A stretch of 64,000 nt of DNA, from assembly GCF_900112195.1 (NCBI RefSeq), contig NZ_FOKR01000008.1, positions 62,001-126,000 of the forward strand. Direction: 5' to 3'. Within the stretch, counting starts at the first letter, position 1; each line of letters starts with the position of its first letter. Origin of the DNA: Butyrivibrio sp. YAB3001 (GTDB lineage: Bacteria; Bacillota; Clostridia; Lachnospirales; Lachnospiraceae). The translations under genes were made by a program, and so were the position numbers. Of the stretch, positions 9,175 to 19,873 are shown one piece after another. The notes under the pieces were generated by a model that was not told the origin of the DNA, made no database searches, and saw only the letters and a list, made by a program, of their open reading frames with translations.

Positions 9175-9251
9175 CAATCTTAAATTAGTTCAGATTCAGC
9201 AACTGCAATTCAAAAAATCACAAAAATCACACAAAAAACAATAGTCACAAA

Positions 9252-9271
9252 TTTGCACTTTAAAGTGCAAA
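9252..9271. promoter_or_regulatory. Perfect 20-bp palindrome in the ilvN leader
   Basis: Two 10-base arms, TTTGCACTTT and its exact complement, with no spacer. It sits about 70 bases downstream of the predicted transcription start and 49 before the ilvN start. It could be a repressor roadblock operator or a protein-binding site; no known consensus (for example the CodY box) fits. Confidence 0.6.
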
Positions 9272-9319
9272 AGCACAAGCGGAATTACTGAACAAATCAA
9301 GGCTCAAAGGAGAGCAAAA

Positions 9320-9823
9320 ATGCGAAAAAAAGTATTTCAGCTTTTGGTTGATAATAATCCCGGTACGTTATCAAGAATATCGGGTTTATTCTCAAGAAGA
9401 GGCTACAACATTGAGAGTATTACAGCAGGCATAACTGCAGATCCGAGATTTACGAGAATTACGATAGTTGCATCCGGAGATGATGTTATTCTGGATCAGA
9501 TTGAGAAGCAGGTTGCCAAGCTTGTAGATGTCAGAGATATTCATGAACTCATCCCGGAAGACAGTGTTTACAGGGAACTTGCAATGGTCAAGGTCAGAGC
9601 GGAAGCGGAAGACAGACAGAGCATACTTGCAACAGCCAATATTTTCAGAGGAAACATTGTTGATGTAAGCCCGGATTCATTGATAATTGAAATTACAGGT
9701 AACCAGTCCAAGATTGATGCATTCTTAAAGCTTCTTGAGGGAAGAGAGATTCTTGAACTTGCAAGGACAGGTATTGCAGGACTTGGAAGAGGAACAGACC
9801 ATATCATATATTTGGATGAATGA
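9320..9823 (+). CDS. ilvN: Acetolactate synthase small (regulatory) subunit
   Basis: Regulatory subunit of acetohydroxyacid synthase, 167 aa, the standard length. It has an N-terminal ACT domain (FQLLVDNNPGTLSRISGLFSRRGYNIESI) that binds valine for feedback inhibition and a C-terminal ACT-like domain that contacts the catalytic subunit. The SD AGGAGAG lies 8 bases before ATG. The catalytic large subunit ilvB is not adjacent; the next gene is ilvC. Identity is firm. Confidence 0.96.
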   Translation: MRKKVFQLLVDNNPGTLSRISGLFSRRGYNIESITAGITADPRFTRITIVASGDDVILDQIEKQVAKLVDVRDIHELIPEDSVYRELAMVKVRAEAEDRQSILATANIFRGNIVDVSPDSLIIEITGNQSKIDAFLKLLEGREILELARTGIAGLGRGTDHIIYLDE

Positions 9824-9885
9824 TTTTAGTTTTGCTTTTGCAAGATTAAGATATATTGTCACAGTTATTTATGCTACTTAAATAG

Positions 9886-10941
<1,056 letters not shown>

Positions 10942-11031
10942 TAACAAGTTGCTTATTTTGCCGACTAAAAAGTGACTTATATTTTCATAATCTCCCTTAC
11001 GTTGAAAATGTTAGAAATTTAGACTAATATA

Positions 11032-11063
11032 AAAAGAGTGTCATCATGCAATGGCACTCTTTT
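11032..11063 (+). terminator. Rho-independent terminator after ilvC
   Basis: AAAAGAGTGTCAT pairs with ATGGCACTCTTTT (13 pairs, one G-U) around a 6-base loop. An in-frame GTG at 11038 lies inside this stem, so it cannot sensibly be the start of the next gene. Confidence 0.88.
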
Positions 11064-11109
11064 ATTCAATAGTAAACAAGGTATTGGTTTTGTTTTCCGG
11101 GAGTATAGA

Positions 11110-13587
11110 ATGACAGTTTCTTTTGTGGACTACAACAAAAAAGAGAGAAGATGGCAGACACCGCTTATTATGTTTGCAAGTTCATTTCTCATGTATGTTT
11201 TGGCAGTCCTTCCTATATTTATAAAAAGAGGTTTACCATTTTTTTATTACGGCGATTATAACGTACAGCAGATACCGTTTTATATAGCAGCTCACAGAGC
11301 GGTTCAGAACGGAGACTTTTTTTGGAATTGGAATATTGACCTTGGCGGTACCATGGCGGGCGATTTCTCGTTTTACCTTTGGGGCAGTCCGTTCTTTTGG
11401 ATTACGATGCTTTTTGACGAGAGCGCAATTCCGTATCTGATGCCTTTTTTAATGGCTTTAAAATATGCAACTGCCGCGTGCTGTGCATTTCTTTACATCA
11501 GAAGATATATTGGAAAAATAAGTTATGCAATGATTGGCGGTTATCTGTACGCTTTTTCGGGATTTAATGCATGTAACATTGTTTTTAATCACTTTACGGA
11601 TTCAGTTGCATTTTTTCCGCTGTACCTATTATGCTTTGAAAATCTGATGCACTCGGATGATGGGAAGGATGAAGACAGAGAGCCTTTTGGATTAAGACTT
11701 ATTGCATTTGCGCTAATGACAGCTTTTATGTCCATAGTCAACTATTACTTTTTCTTTGGACAGGTTGTCTTTTTACTGATCTATTATGTTGTAAGATATG
11801 CGATTCATAATACACTTGCCAACAATCTCAGAATGTTTAACAAGGCTTTAATTGGCGGTGTTATGGGAATCATGCTTGCGGGATTCTTTCTTTTGCAGGC
11901 ATATGCAGGTATTAAAGGAAATACCAGACTTGATAATTATATAGAAGGCTATGATATGCTTATTTATCCCAGCATGAAAATGTTATGGGACATGCTAAAA
12001 GCAGTGTCAATGCTTCCTGATATCATTGGAAAAGGAACACTTTTTTACACAACTACCGTAAAAAATGCATCCCTGGCAGCCTATGTTCCTATGTTTGGAA
12101 TGTCCGGCGTCATAGCATACTTTATGCTTAACCGGAAAAAGAAAAACTGGGAAAAGACAATGCTGATAATCTGTTTTATTACAGCATTTATTCCTGTACT
12201 AAATTCAGCATTTTCAATGTTTAATTCAGCATATTATGCAAGGTGGTATTATATGCCCATCCTTGTTATGTGCCTTATGACTGCGCAGGCAGCTGAGAGA
12301 GGCAAATCTCCTCAGATTAAAAAAGGCGCGATCATTGCTGTACTTATGTTTTTGCTATTTATCGTAGTATATTTTCTGCCTTCAAAGGATGATGCCGGTA
12401 ACACAGTATTGTTTAATATGACAGAAAATAATGCCATTTTTCTCAGGGATGCGGTAGGAACTGCGATTCTATGCCTTTTACTTCTTTTGGTTGTTTTTGT
12501 GGTTCCCAAGAATTTCGGATATAGACTGGCAGAAAAAAAGGGCATTAAACATGCAAAGAGTGTTATAAGAGATATTATTGTACTTTTTGCAGTGATTATT
12601 AGCTGCGTTATTTCAACTTATATACCTATAAAGAACGGAAGCAGTATCATAAGCGATAAAGGAAAAGAAAAATGGCAGAATCAAATGCTCTTTAACAAAG
12701 TGGAGATAGATCATAAATATTTTGCCAGAGGAGAAGTTGATAGTACTTCAACTAATTATGATATTGTTTGGGGAATACCGTCCCTACACTGCTTTTTAAG
12801 TACAGTTCCTTCAGAGATTTTTGACTTTTTGTACGGAAGTCTTGGGATAACCCGCACTGTAGAAACTAATATTCCGATCAGCAGGACGGGAGCAAGAGCA
12901 CTACTTTCGGGAAGATATTATTTTGAAAATGCACTTGTCAGCAAGAACCGCATTTTTAATGAGGGAGAGGGAACAGACGGATACTATTTCCTCAAAAATG
13001 AAAATGGATTTGACGTATTTGAAAATCTCAATTTTATTCCTATGGGATTTACATTTGATTATTATATAACCGAATCAGAATGGGAAGATTTAAAAGCAGA
13101 AGAGCACGATTATGACCTTGTGAGAACACTGATCATTTCTGATGAGGATGCGCTTGAATTTGGCGACAAATTGGCTATGACAGAATTAAAGGCCGAGGAT
13201 TTATCGGATGAGCCTTTGTCATATCTTGAGTTTACTAATGAATGTGCGAAAAGAGCTGAGAGCGCCTGCACGGAGTTTAAGACTGATACATATGGCTTTA
13301 CTGCAAAGACCACTATGCTGAGGGATAATACTCTTGTATTTTTCTCAGTGCCATGCACTGAAGGTTTTAGCTGCACTGTAGATGGCGTTGATACCAGGAT
13401 TATTAAAGCAGATTATGGTCTTATGGCTATTCCTGTTTCCGGTGGAAGCCATGAGATAAGAGTTGATTATACTCCGGAAGGATTCAAGGAAGGTCTTATC
13501 CTGAGTTCCTTTGGGCTTGTTCTGATTATAATATGTTTGCTGATTGTGTTAAAAAATATCAAGAAAAATGATTCAAAAAGTGATTAA
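11110..13587 (+). CDS. YfhO-family polytopic membrane protein (GT-C-type glycosyltransferase)
   Basis: Integral membrane protein of 825 aa with about a dozen hydrophobic helices in the first 540 residues (MFASSFLMYVLAVLPIFI at the start), a large extracytoplasmic region, and a final helix near the C-terminus (GLILSSFGLVLIIICLLIVL). The early NWNIDLGGTMAGDFSFYLWG segment is typical of YfhO. YfhO proteins act with CsbB-like enzymes to transfer sugars from polyprenyl phosphate to surface polymers such as lipoteichoic acid. A CsbB-like gene lies 4 kb downstream. The start is taken at ATG 11110; the longer frame from GTG 11038 begins inside the ilvC terminator. The acceptor here is unknown. Confidence 0.85.
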   Translation: MTVSFVDYNKKERRWQTPLIMFASSFLMYVLAVLPIFIKRGLPFFYYGDYNVQQIPFYIAAHRAVQNGDFFWNWNIDLGGTMAGDFSFYLWGSPFFWITMLFDESAIPYLMPFLMALKYATAACCAFLYIRRYIGKISYAMIGGYLYAFSGFNACNIVFNHFTDSVAFFPLYLLCFENLMHSDDGKDEDREPFGLRLIAFALMTAFMSIVNYYFFFGQVVFLLIYYVVRYAIHNTLANNLRMFNKALIGGVMGIMLAGFFLLQAYAGIKGNTRLDNYIEGYDMLIYPSMKMLWDMLKAVSMLPDIIGKGTLFYTTTVKNASLAAYVPMFGMSGVIAYFMLNRKKKNWEKTMLIICFITAFIPVLNSAFSMFNSAYYARWYYMPILVMCLMTAQAAERGKSPQIKKGAIIAVLMFLLFIVVYFLPSKDDAGNTVLFNMTENNAIFLRDAVGTAILCLLLLLVVFVVPKNFGYRLAEKKGIKHAKSVIRDIIVLFAVIISCVISTYIPIKNGSSIISDKGKEKWQNQMLFNKVEIDHKYFARGEVDSTSTNYDIVWGIPSLHCFLSTVPSEIFDFLYGSLGITRTVETNIPISRTGARALLSGRYYFENALVSKNRIFNEGEGTDGYYFLKNENGFDVFENLNFIPMGFTFDYYITESEWEDLKAEEHDYDLVRTLIISDEDALEFGDKLAMTELKAEDLSDEPLSYLEFTNECAKRAESACTEFKTDTYGFTAKTTMLRDNTLVFFSVPCTEGFSCTVDGVDTRIIKADYGLMAIPVSGGSHEIRVDYTPEGFKEGLILSSFGLVLIIICLLIVLKNIKKNDSKSD

Positions 13588-13667
13588 ATTCGTTATGTTT
13601 TCTAAATTATAGTGCTATGTTATATTTGCTATAACAAATTTGATATTAATTAAGGAGACGAGATTTT

Positions 13668-14939
13668 ATGAGCAAAATGACCATGAGCCAAAAGATTTTG
13701 GCAGCACATGCGGGACTTGATGAAGTACATGCAGGACAACTGATTGAGGCAAATCTTGATCTTGTTCTTGGAAATGATATTACCAGTCCTGTTGCAATCA
13801 ATGAATTAAAGAAATTCACTAAAGAAGGTGTTTTTGACAAAGATAAGATAGCACTGGTTCCTGATCATTTTGTTCCTAATAAGGATATTAAATCGGCAGA
13901 GAACTGCAAATGCGTAAGAGAATTTGCAAAAAGAAATAATATAACAAATTATTTTGAAGTAGGCCAGATGGGCATAGAGCATGCTCTTTTGCCTGAATCG
14001 GGACTTACTGTTGCAGGAGATCTGATCATAGGCGCGGATTCTCACACCTGTACCTATGGTGCGCTTGGAGCATTTTCAACAGGAATCGGTTCTACAGATA
14101 TGGCAGCCGGAATGGCTACAGGTAAAGCATGGTTTAAAGTGCCGTCAGCAATCAAATTCAATATCGTTGGCAAACCTTCAAAGTGGGTAAGTGGAAAAGA
14201 TGTGATACTCCATATTATCGGAATGATAGGTGTAGACGGCGCATTGTATAAATCCATGGAGTTTGTCGGCGAAGGAATAAAGAACCTTTCCATGGATGAC
14301 AGATTTACAATTGCAAATATGGCAATTGAAGCAGGTGGTAAAAATGGTATTTTCCCTGTTGATGATATTGCGATTGAATATATGAATGAACATGCAAAAG
14401 GAAAGAAATATGTCGTATATGAGGCAGATGAAGATGCTGAATATGATGCGGAATATACTATTGACCTTAGCACATTAAAATCGACGGTTGCTTTCCCTCA
14501 TCTTCCTGAGAATACTCATACTTTCGATGAAATTGATGATATTGCCATCGACCAGGTTGTCATCGGCTCATGCACAAATGGAAGAATTGATGACCTTAGA
14601 ACTGCTGCTGAAGTCCTTAAAGGGCGTCATGTGGCTGAGGGTATGAGATGCATCGTGATTCCGGCTACACAGAAGATTTATTTACAGGCTATGGAAGAAG
14701 GGCTTATAAAGACATTTATTGAAGCTGGAGCCATTGTTTCAACACCTACTTGTGGTCCTTGCCTTGGCGGATACATGGGAGTTCTGGCATCCAAGGAAAG
14801 ATGTGTTTCTACCACTAACAGAAATTTTGTAGGCAGAATGGGCGCTATTGATTCCGAGATTTACCTTGCATCTCCTGCAGTTGCAGCTGCAAGTGCTGTT
14901 ACGGGTAAGGTTTCTGAGCCTTGTGAGTTGGGATTATAA
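13668..14939 (+). CDS. leuC: 3-isopropylmalate dehydratase large subunit
   Basis: Aconitase-family subunit (423 aa, the short HacA/LeuC2 type) that with LeuD isomerises 2-isopropylmalate to 3-isopropylmalate in leucine synthesis. The three Fe-S cluster cysteines sit in GSCTNGR and CGPCLGG, and [13 protein letters not shown] is the substrate and cluster motif. SD AAGGAGACGAG lies before ATG 13668. leuD follows after 14 bases, so they form one operon. An inverted repeat GTTATA/TATAAC (13619-13635) lies upstream and might be regulatory. Confidence 0.97.
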   Translation: MSKMTMSQKILAAHAGLDEVHAGQLIEANLDLVLGNDITSPVAINELKKFTKEGVFDKDKIALVPDHFVPNKDIKSAENCKCVREFAKRNNITNYFEVGQMGIEHALLPESGLTVAGDLIIGADSHTCTYGALGAFSTGIGSTDMAAGMATGKAWFKVPSAIKFNIVGKPSKWVSGKDVILHIIGMIGVDGALYKSMEFVGEGIKNLSMDDRFTIANMAIEAGGKNGIFPVDDIAIEYMNEHAKGKKYVVYEADEDAEYDAEYTIDLSTLKSTVAFPHLPENTHTFDEIDDIAIDQVVIGSCTNGRIDDLRTAAEVLKGRHVAEGMRCIVIPATQKIYLQAMEEGLIKTFIEAGAIVSTPTCGPCLGGYMGVLASKERCVSTTNRNFVGRMGAIDSEIYLASPAVAAASAVTGKVSEPCELGL

Positions 14940-14953
14940 GGAGGAAAAAAGAG

Positions 14954-15454
14954 ATGAAAGCAGCAAAAGGCACAGTTTTTAAGTATGGTGATAATGTAGA
15001 TACTGATGTTATTATTCCTGCAAGATACTTAAACAGCACTGATGCAGGCGAGCTCGCCAAACATTGCATGGAAGATATTGATAAAGATTTTGCGACAAAA
15101 GTCCAGGATGGTGATATTATAGTAGCTGATAAAAATTTTGGCTGCGGCTCATCAAGAGAGCATGCGCCTATTGCAATCAAGGCTTCAGGTGTAAGCTGCG
15201 TAATAGCCAAGAGTTTTGCCAGAATTTTTTATAGGAACAGTATAAATATTGGACTTCCGATAATTGAATGTGAAGAGGCCGCAGATGCAATAAAGGCGGG
15301 AGATGTTGTTACAATTGATTTTGATACAGGTGTAATTACCGATGAAACAACAGGTGAGAGCTTTAAGGGACAGGCATTTCCTCCGTTTATGCAGAAGATA
15401 ATTGATTCTGAGGGCCTTATAAATTATATTAATTCAGGTGCTGCAACAAATTAA
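14954..15454 (+). CDS. leuD: 3-isopropylmalate dehydratase small subunit
   Basis: Swivelling-domain partner of LeuC, 166 aa. Diagnostic motifs are [15 protein letters not shown] near the N-terminus and [14 protein letters not shown]. It follows leuC by 14 bases with SD GGAGG. No leuA or leuB is in the window, so the leucine branch is split across the genome. Confidence 0.97.
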   Translation: MKAAKGTVFKYGDNVDTDVIIPARYLNSTDAGELAKHCMEDIDKDFATKVQDGDIIVADKNFGCGSSREHAPIAIKASGVSCVIAKSFARIFYRNSINIGLPIIECEEAADAIKAGDVVTIDFDTGVITDETTGESFKGQAFPPFMQKIIDSEGLINYINSGAATN

Positions 15455-15502
15455 GAAATTGCCCTGTCAGACTATTATTTATTGTTAGGAGATGTTTTTT
15501 TA

Positions 15503-16486
15503 ATGAGCAGATTGTTTTGTGTGATCCCATGTTATAACGAACAGGAGGTATTGCCCGAGACATCCAAAAGATTAAGAGAAAAGCTTGAGAGCCTGATAAA
15601 GAACGGAAAAATCTCAGACGATAGCAGAATAGTGTTTGTTAATGATGGTTCCAAGGACGATACCTGGAATATCATTGAGAAGCTCCATCAGGAAAATCCT
15701 ATTTTTCAGGGAATCAATCTGTCTAAGAATATGGGGCATCAGAATGCGCTTCTGGCAGGACTTATGACAGCCAAGGACTTGTGTGATGCAGCTATATCAA
15801 TGGATGCAGATCTTCAGGATGATATAAATGCAATCGATGAAATGGTGGACAAGTTTAATGATGGCGCTGATGTTGTATATGGCGTAAGATCAAGCAGAGC
15901 ATCAGATACATTTTTTAAGCGCTTTACCGCTGAAAGCTACTATAAACTTGTCAATGCTCTTGGGGCAAAAACTGTTTACAATCATGCCGACTTCAGACTT
16001 ATGAGCAGAAGGGCACTTTTAGGACTTTCTGAGTTTGGTGAAGTTAATCTTTTCCTTCGCGGCATAGTACCGATGGTGGGATACAGATCAGAAACAGTGT
16101 ATTATGAGCGGGCAGAACGGTTTGCCGGTGAAAGCAAGTATCCTCTGAAGAAAATGCTTTCTTTTGCTGTTGAAGGAATTACAAGCCTGAGCACAAAGCC
16201 CATAAAGCTCATTACCGGATTGGGTTTTTTTATCTTTTTTGTCAGCATTCTTGTATTTATATATAGTCTTATACGACATTTTACCGGTCATACGATTCCC
16301 GGATGGACTACCACGGTTCTCTCAGTATGGGCAATCGGAGGTCTTATGATGATCTCACAGGGAATTATTGGTGAATATATTGGCAAGATTTATCTTGAGA
16401 CCAAGAACAGGCCGAGATTTATAATTGAAAAATACCTTGCAGATGAAAAGGATGAAAAAGTGTTTGAAAGCTGTGATCACAGATAA
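15503..16486 (+). CDS. Family 2 glycosyltransferase, CsbB/GtrB-like (polyprenyl-phosphate sugar synthase)
   Basis: Membrane-anchored GT2 enzyme of 327 aa. The GT-A domain runs from VIPCYNEQEVLPET through VNDGSKDDT and the metal-binding MDADLQDD (DxD-like). Two C-terminal membrane helices (FFIFFVSILVFIYSLI and WAIGGLMMISQGIIGEYIG) end in the EYIGKIYLETKNRP signature of the CsbB/GtrB group, which loads a sugar onto undecaprenyl phosphate. The likely partner is the YfhO protein at 11110-13587. ATG 15503 is preferred because SD TAGGAG sits 11 bases upstream; the in-frame TTG at 15482 has none. Confidence 0.9.
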   Translation: MSRLFCVIPCYNEQEVLPETSKRLREKLESLIKNGKISDDSRIVFVNDGSKDDTWNIIEKLHQENPIFQGINLSKNMGHQNALLAGLMTAKDLCDAAISMDADLQDDINAIDEMVDKFNDGADVVYGVRSSRASDTFFKRFTAESYYKLVNALGAKTVYNHADFRLMSRRALLGLSEFGEVNLFLRGIVPMVGYRSETVYYERAERFAGESKYPLKKMLSFAVEGITSLSTKPIKLITGLGFFIFFVSILVFIYSLIRHFTGHTIPGWTTTVLSVWAIGGLMMISQGIIGEYIGKIYLETKNRPRFIIEKYLADEKDEKVFESCDHR

Positions 16487-16530
16487 AAAGCACTCAAAAA
16501 ATAAATAACTTAGTTAGGAGATTTTTTATA

Positions 16531-17355
16531 ATGGCAAACGGACATGGCAAAAAGCCGGAAGACTTCAAAAAGCAGATGGAGGACAATTTCAAAGTAGCTC
16601 CGGGCGAACATACACATGTTAAAAAGGTTATCGGTGTTGTTAGCGGCAAAGGCGGTGTAGGTAAGAGCCTTGTTACAGGACTTGCTGCATGCGCTATGAA
16701 CAAAAAGGGCTTTAAGACAGCAATTATGGATGCTGACATTACAGGACCTTCTATTCCTAAGATGTTTGGAATTGGTAAAGCTAATTATGCAGATGAGACA
16801 GGTCTTTTACCTGCATCTTCAGATGGCGGAATCAAGATAATGTCGCTTAATATGCTTGTTGAAAATGAGACTGACCCTGTAATCTGGAGAGGACCTGTTA
16901 TAGCAGGAATCGTTAAGCAGTTCTGGTCAGATGTTAACTGGGGGGATGTTGACTATATGTTTGTTGATATGCCTCCGGGAACAGGCGATGTTCCGCTTAC
17001 GGTTTTCCAGTCACTTCCAGTTGATGGAATAATTGTTGTTTCAACACCTCAGGAGCTTGTTGGAATGATTGTTGAAAAAGCAATCAATATGGCTGAGATG
17101 ATGAAGGTTCCGGTAATTGGAATTGTTGAAAATATGAGTTATTTAAACTGCCCTCATTGCGGAAAGCCAATAAGTGTTTTTGGGGAGAGCGGAATAGAAA
17201 AATATGCGGCTTCAAAAGGCATAGATGTTTTGGGAAGAATTCCAATCGATCCTGAAATTGCAGGCTTATGCGATAATGGAAAGGCTGAGGATATTGAGGG
17301 TGAGTATCTTGACAGCCTGGTATATGTACTTGAAGGAATGCTTCAGGCAGAATAA
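16531..17355 (+). CDS. Mrp/ApbC-family Fe-S cluster carrier ATPase
   Basis: Deviant Walker-A P-loop ATPase (274 aa) that binds and delivers iron-sulfur clusters in the cytosol. It has GKGGVGKS near residue 44, MPPGTGDV as the switch/Walker B region, and a C-terminal CPHC pair (LNCPHCGKPISVFGE) that holds the bridging cluster at the dimer interface. An N-terminal cysteine cluster, as in some Nbp35 proteins, is absent. Its place between leuCD (a 4Fe-4S enzyme) and ilvE is suggestive, but a dedicated role is only inference. Confidence 0.92.
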   Translation: MANGHGKKPEDFKKQMEDNFKVAPGEHTHVKKVIGVVSGKGGVGKSLVTGLAACAMNKKGFKTAIMDADITGPSIPKMFGIGKANYADETGLLPASSDGGIKIMSLNMLVENETDPVIWRGPVIAGIVKQFWSDVNWGDVDYMFVDMPPGTGDVPLTVFQSLPVDGIIVVSTPQELVGMIVEKAINMAEMMKVPVIGIVENMSYLNCPHCGKPISVFGESGIEKYAASKGIDVLGRIPIDPEIAGLCDNGKAEDIEGEYLDSLVYVLEGMLQAE

Positions 17356-17395
17356 ATATTTTAAGAATTCTACTTTTAGTTGGGAGTAGTGCGGT

Positions 17396-18772
17396 ATGAA
17401 GATGAAGCCGGAAAAAAATCAGGTAACATGGGGAATAACAATTTTTGTTGTATGTGTTTGCCTGATGCTTGCATATTATGTAATTTTTGATGGCAAGACC
17501 ATTGTTAAGAATATTTCCCAGATAGGAGATACTTTATCAGGGATAATCATAGGTATTGTATTTGCGTTTATTCTGATTCCTTTGATGGAAGGAATAGAGA
17601 ATAGAATACTAAAGCCCATATACAGTAAAAGAGGAATAGATGTATCAATAAGCGCCAACGCAAATGCGAAAAAAAGAGCGCAGATGCGAAAAATCTCGAT
17701 ACTTATAACGATGATCATCTTCATGGCACTTGCTTACAGTCTTTTCAGAGTCATCATTCCTCAGATTGTGAGCAGTATTCGTGAGATTGCAAGTAATCTT
17801 CCTATTTATATCAGAAATGTAGATGAGTATTCAAACTTATTTTTGACTAATAATCCTGAGCTTCAGCACATTATTGATTCACAGCTTGATAATTATTATG
17901 AGACTTTAAGTTCTTATGTGACCAAAAAGCTTTTGCCACTTCTTCCGAGCAACGCAAATACAATTTTCCGTTTTGCATCGCAGAGTTTTATTTCAGTGAT
18001 AAAAGTGCTCTTTGACCTGATCGTAGGATTTATCGTTGCAATATATGTTCTAAATGCAAAAGAACGTTTTAGCACAAGAGGCAAGAAAATTGCTTATGCA
18101 GTGTTTAAGGAAGACTTTGCAAATGAACTTATAAGTGGCTTTAGATTTGTAAAATACACTTTTCAGGGCTTTATCGGAGGAAAGCTGATTGATTCCACAA
18201 TAATTGGAATTATCTGTTATATCGGATGCAAGATCATGGCGATTCCTTATCCTGTCCTGATTTCTGTTATTGTTGGTGTTACTAATATAATCCCATTCTT
18301 TGGTCCATACATTGGAGGTGGCTTAGGAGCATTTATACTGGTTCTTATAAGTCCGGTCAAGGCACTTGTTTTCATTATTTACGTAATTATATTGCAGCAG
18401 ATAGACGGCAATATCTTAGGACCTACTATTTTGGGTAATTCCACAGGTCTTTCAAGCTTTTGGGTTATTTTTTCAATCACATTGTTTGGCGGAATGTGGG
18501 GAGTGATCGGACTTTTGGTAGGCGTTCCGATATTTGCAGTATTTTATGCGCTTATTTCAAGACTTACCAATATTCTTCTCATCAAGAAAGGACTTGATAC
18601 AGATACAAACAAGTACAACGATCTTGCTTACATAGAAAATGGCGAGTATAAACTTCTTAGTGATAAAGCCAATATGAAGCATAATGCAAGGAAGAATATG
18701 TCAACATTTAAGATGATTTTCCGTTTTGATGGTCTTAAGAATAAAAGAACAGATAAAGACAAAAAACAATAA
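17396..18772 (+). CDS. AI-2E family transporter
   Basis: Polytopic membrane protein (458 aa) of the AI-2E/PerM family, with about eight helices. Diagnostic stretches are the early AYYVIFDGKTIVKNISQ, the central helix around FDLIVGFIVAIYVL, and the motif NIIPFFGPYIGGGLGAF. Members export small molecules or exchange Na+/H+; substrate cannot be assigned. It starts 40 bases after the mrp gene and ends in a basic cytoplasmic tail. Confidence 0.9.
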   Translation: MKMKPEKNQVTWGITIFVVCVCLMLAYYVIFDGKTIVKNISQIGDTLSGIIIGIVFAFILIPLMEGIENRILKPIYSKRGIDVSISANANAKKRAQMRKISILITMIIFMALAYSLFRVIIPQIVSSIREIASNLPIYIRNVDEYSNLFLTNNPELQHIIDSQLDNYYETLSSYVTKKLLPLLPSNANTIFRFASQSFISVIKVLFDLIVGFIVAIYVLNAKERFSTRGKKIAYAVFKEDFANELISGFRFVKYTFQGFIGGKLIDSTIIGIICYIGCKIMAIPYPVLISVIVGVTNIIPFFGPYIGGGLGAFILVLISPVKALVFIIYVIILQQIDGNILGPTILGNSTGLSSFWVIFSITLFGGMWGVIGLLVGVPIFAVFYALISRLTNILLIKKGLDTDTNKYNDLAYIENGEYKLLSDKANMKHNARKNMSTFKMIFRFDGLKNKRTDKDKKQ

Positions 18773-18811
18773 TCCAGTATTGTTTTTTAATAGAAAGGGA
18801 GGAGCTTAAAA

Positions 18812-19843
18812 ATGAGCAAGAAAAATTTGGATTGGGCAAATATTGGTTTCAGCTATATGGTTGCTGATAAGAGATACGTCTCCAATTATAAGGATGGAAA
18901 GTGGGACGAAGGAACTCTTACTACAGACAACACTATTGTGATGAGTGAAGATGCGGGAGTTCTTCACTATGCGCAGGAATGTTTTGAAGGCCTTAAGGCT
19001 TATGAGACAGAGGATGGCAAAATTGTTACTTTCAGACCTGATCTGAATGCTAAGAGAATGGTTGATTCAGCTACAAGACTTGAAATGCCTCCTTTTCCTG
19101 AAGACAGATTCATCAAGGCTGTTGAAGAAGTAGTAGCTGCAAACAAGGACTGGGTTCCTCCATATGGAAGTGGCGCAACCCTTTATATCAGACCTGTTAT
19201 GTTTGCAACCGGCAATGTTATCGGTGTTAAGCCTGCTGATGAATATCAGTTCAGAATCTTTGTTACGCCTGTTGGACCATATTTCAAGGGAGGTGCAAAG
19301 CCTATCGTTGTAAAGATTTCTGATTTTGACAGAGCAGCACCTCATGGAACAGGAAATATCAAGGCTGGTCTTAACTATGCAATGAGCCTTCATGCAATAG
19401 TTACAGCTCATGAAGAAGGCTTTGCTGAGAACGTTTATCTTGATGCTGAGAGCAGAACATACATTGAAGAGACTGGCGGAGCTAACATTATTTTTGTAAC
19501 AAAGGATGGTGGACTTGTTGTTCCTAAGTCACATACCGATTCTATTCTTCCTTCAATCACAAGAAGATCAATTGTTTATGTAGCAAGAGAGATTCTTGGA
19601 CTTAATGTGGAAGAAAGACCTGTTAAGCTTTCAGAAGTATCAGATTTTGTTGAAATGGGTCTTTGCGGCACAGCAGCTGTTATCAGTCCTGTAGGAAAGA
19701 TTAACGATCACGGAAAAGAAATCTGCTTCTCAAACGGAATGGAAGAGATGGGGCCGGTTATTAAGAAGCTTTATGATACTCTTACTGGAATTCAGATGGG
19801 CAAGGTAGAAGCACCTGAAGGCTGGATTCACGTTATTGAGTAA
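18812..19843 (+). CDS. ilvE: Branched-chain amino acid aminotransferase
   Basis: PLP-dependent class IV aminotransferase (343 aa, BCAT type II length) that makes Val, Leu and Ile from their keto acids. The PLP lysine is in the GTGNIKAGLNYA segment; the ETGGANIIFV motif and the FCGTAAV-like segment (GLCGTAAVISPVG) contact the cofactor phosphate and substrate. SD GGGAGGAG before ATG 18812. It completes the ilv/leu group in this region. Confidence 0.96.
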   Translation: MSKKNLDWANIGFSYMVADKRYVSNYKDGKWDEGTLTTDNTIVMSEDAGVLHYAQECFEGLKAYETEDGKIVTFRPDLNAKRMVDSATRLEMPPFPEDRFIKAVEEVVAANKDWVPPYGSGATLYIRPVMFATGNVIGVKPADEYQFRIFVTPVGPYFKGGAKPIVVKISDFDRAAPHGTGNIKAGLNYAMSLHAIVTAHEEGFAENVYLDAESRTYIEETGGANIIFVTKDGGLVVPKSHTDSILPSITRRSIVYVAREILGLNVEERPVKLSEVSDFVEMGLCGTAAVISPVGKINDHGKEICFSNGMEEMGPVIKKLYDTLTGIQMGKVEAPEGWIHVIE

Positions 19844-19873
19844 TAAAAGTTTTAAGCAGGATGGAATAACGAT

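Larger units (their letters stand above)
8963..9319. other. Intergenic region: SNF2 terminator, ilvN promoter and leader
   Basis: 357 bases without a gene. It holds a long hairpin (9015-9082), a strong sigma-A promoter (9147-9174), a C/A-rich stretch with repeated tcacaaaaa units (about 9205-9250) and a perfect palindrome (9252-9271). There is no T-box specifier or AGGGTGGNACCGCG-type antiterminator in the roughly 140-base leader. Confidence 0.7.

Noticed and set aside
9181-9319. T-box or other riboswitch in the ilvN leader
   Set aside because: No conserved T-box antiterminator sequence, no specifier loop and no terminator before the start codon could be found.
11038-11109. Longer N-terminus for the YfhO protein starting at GTG 11038
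   Set aside because: That start lies within the stem of the ilvC terminator and has no SD; ATG 11110 gives the normal family N-terminus.
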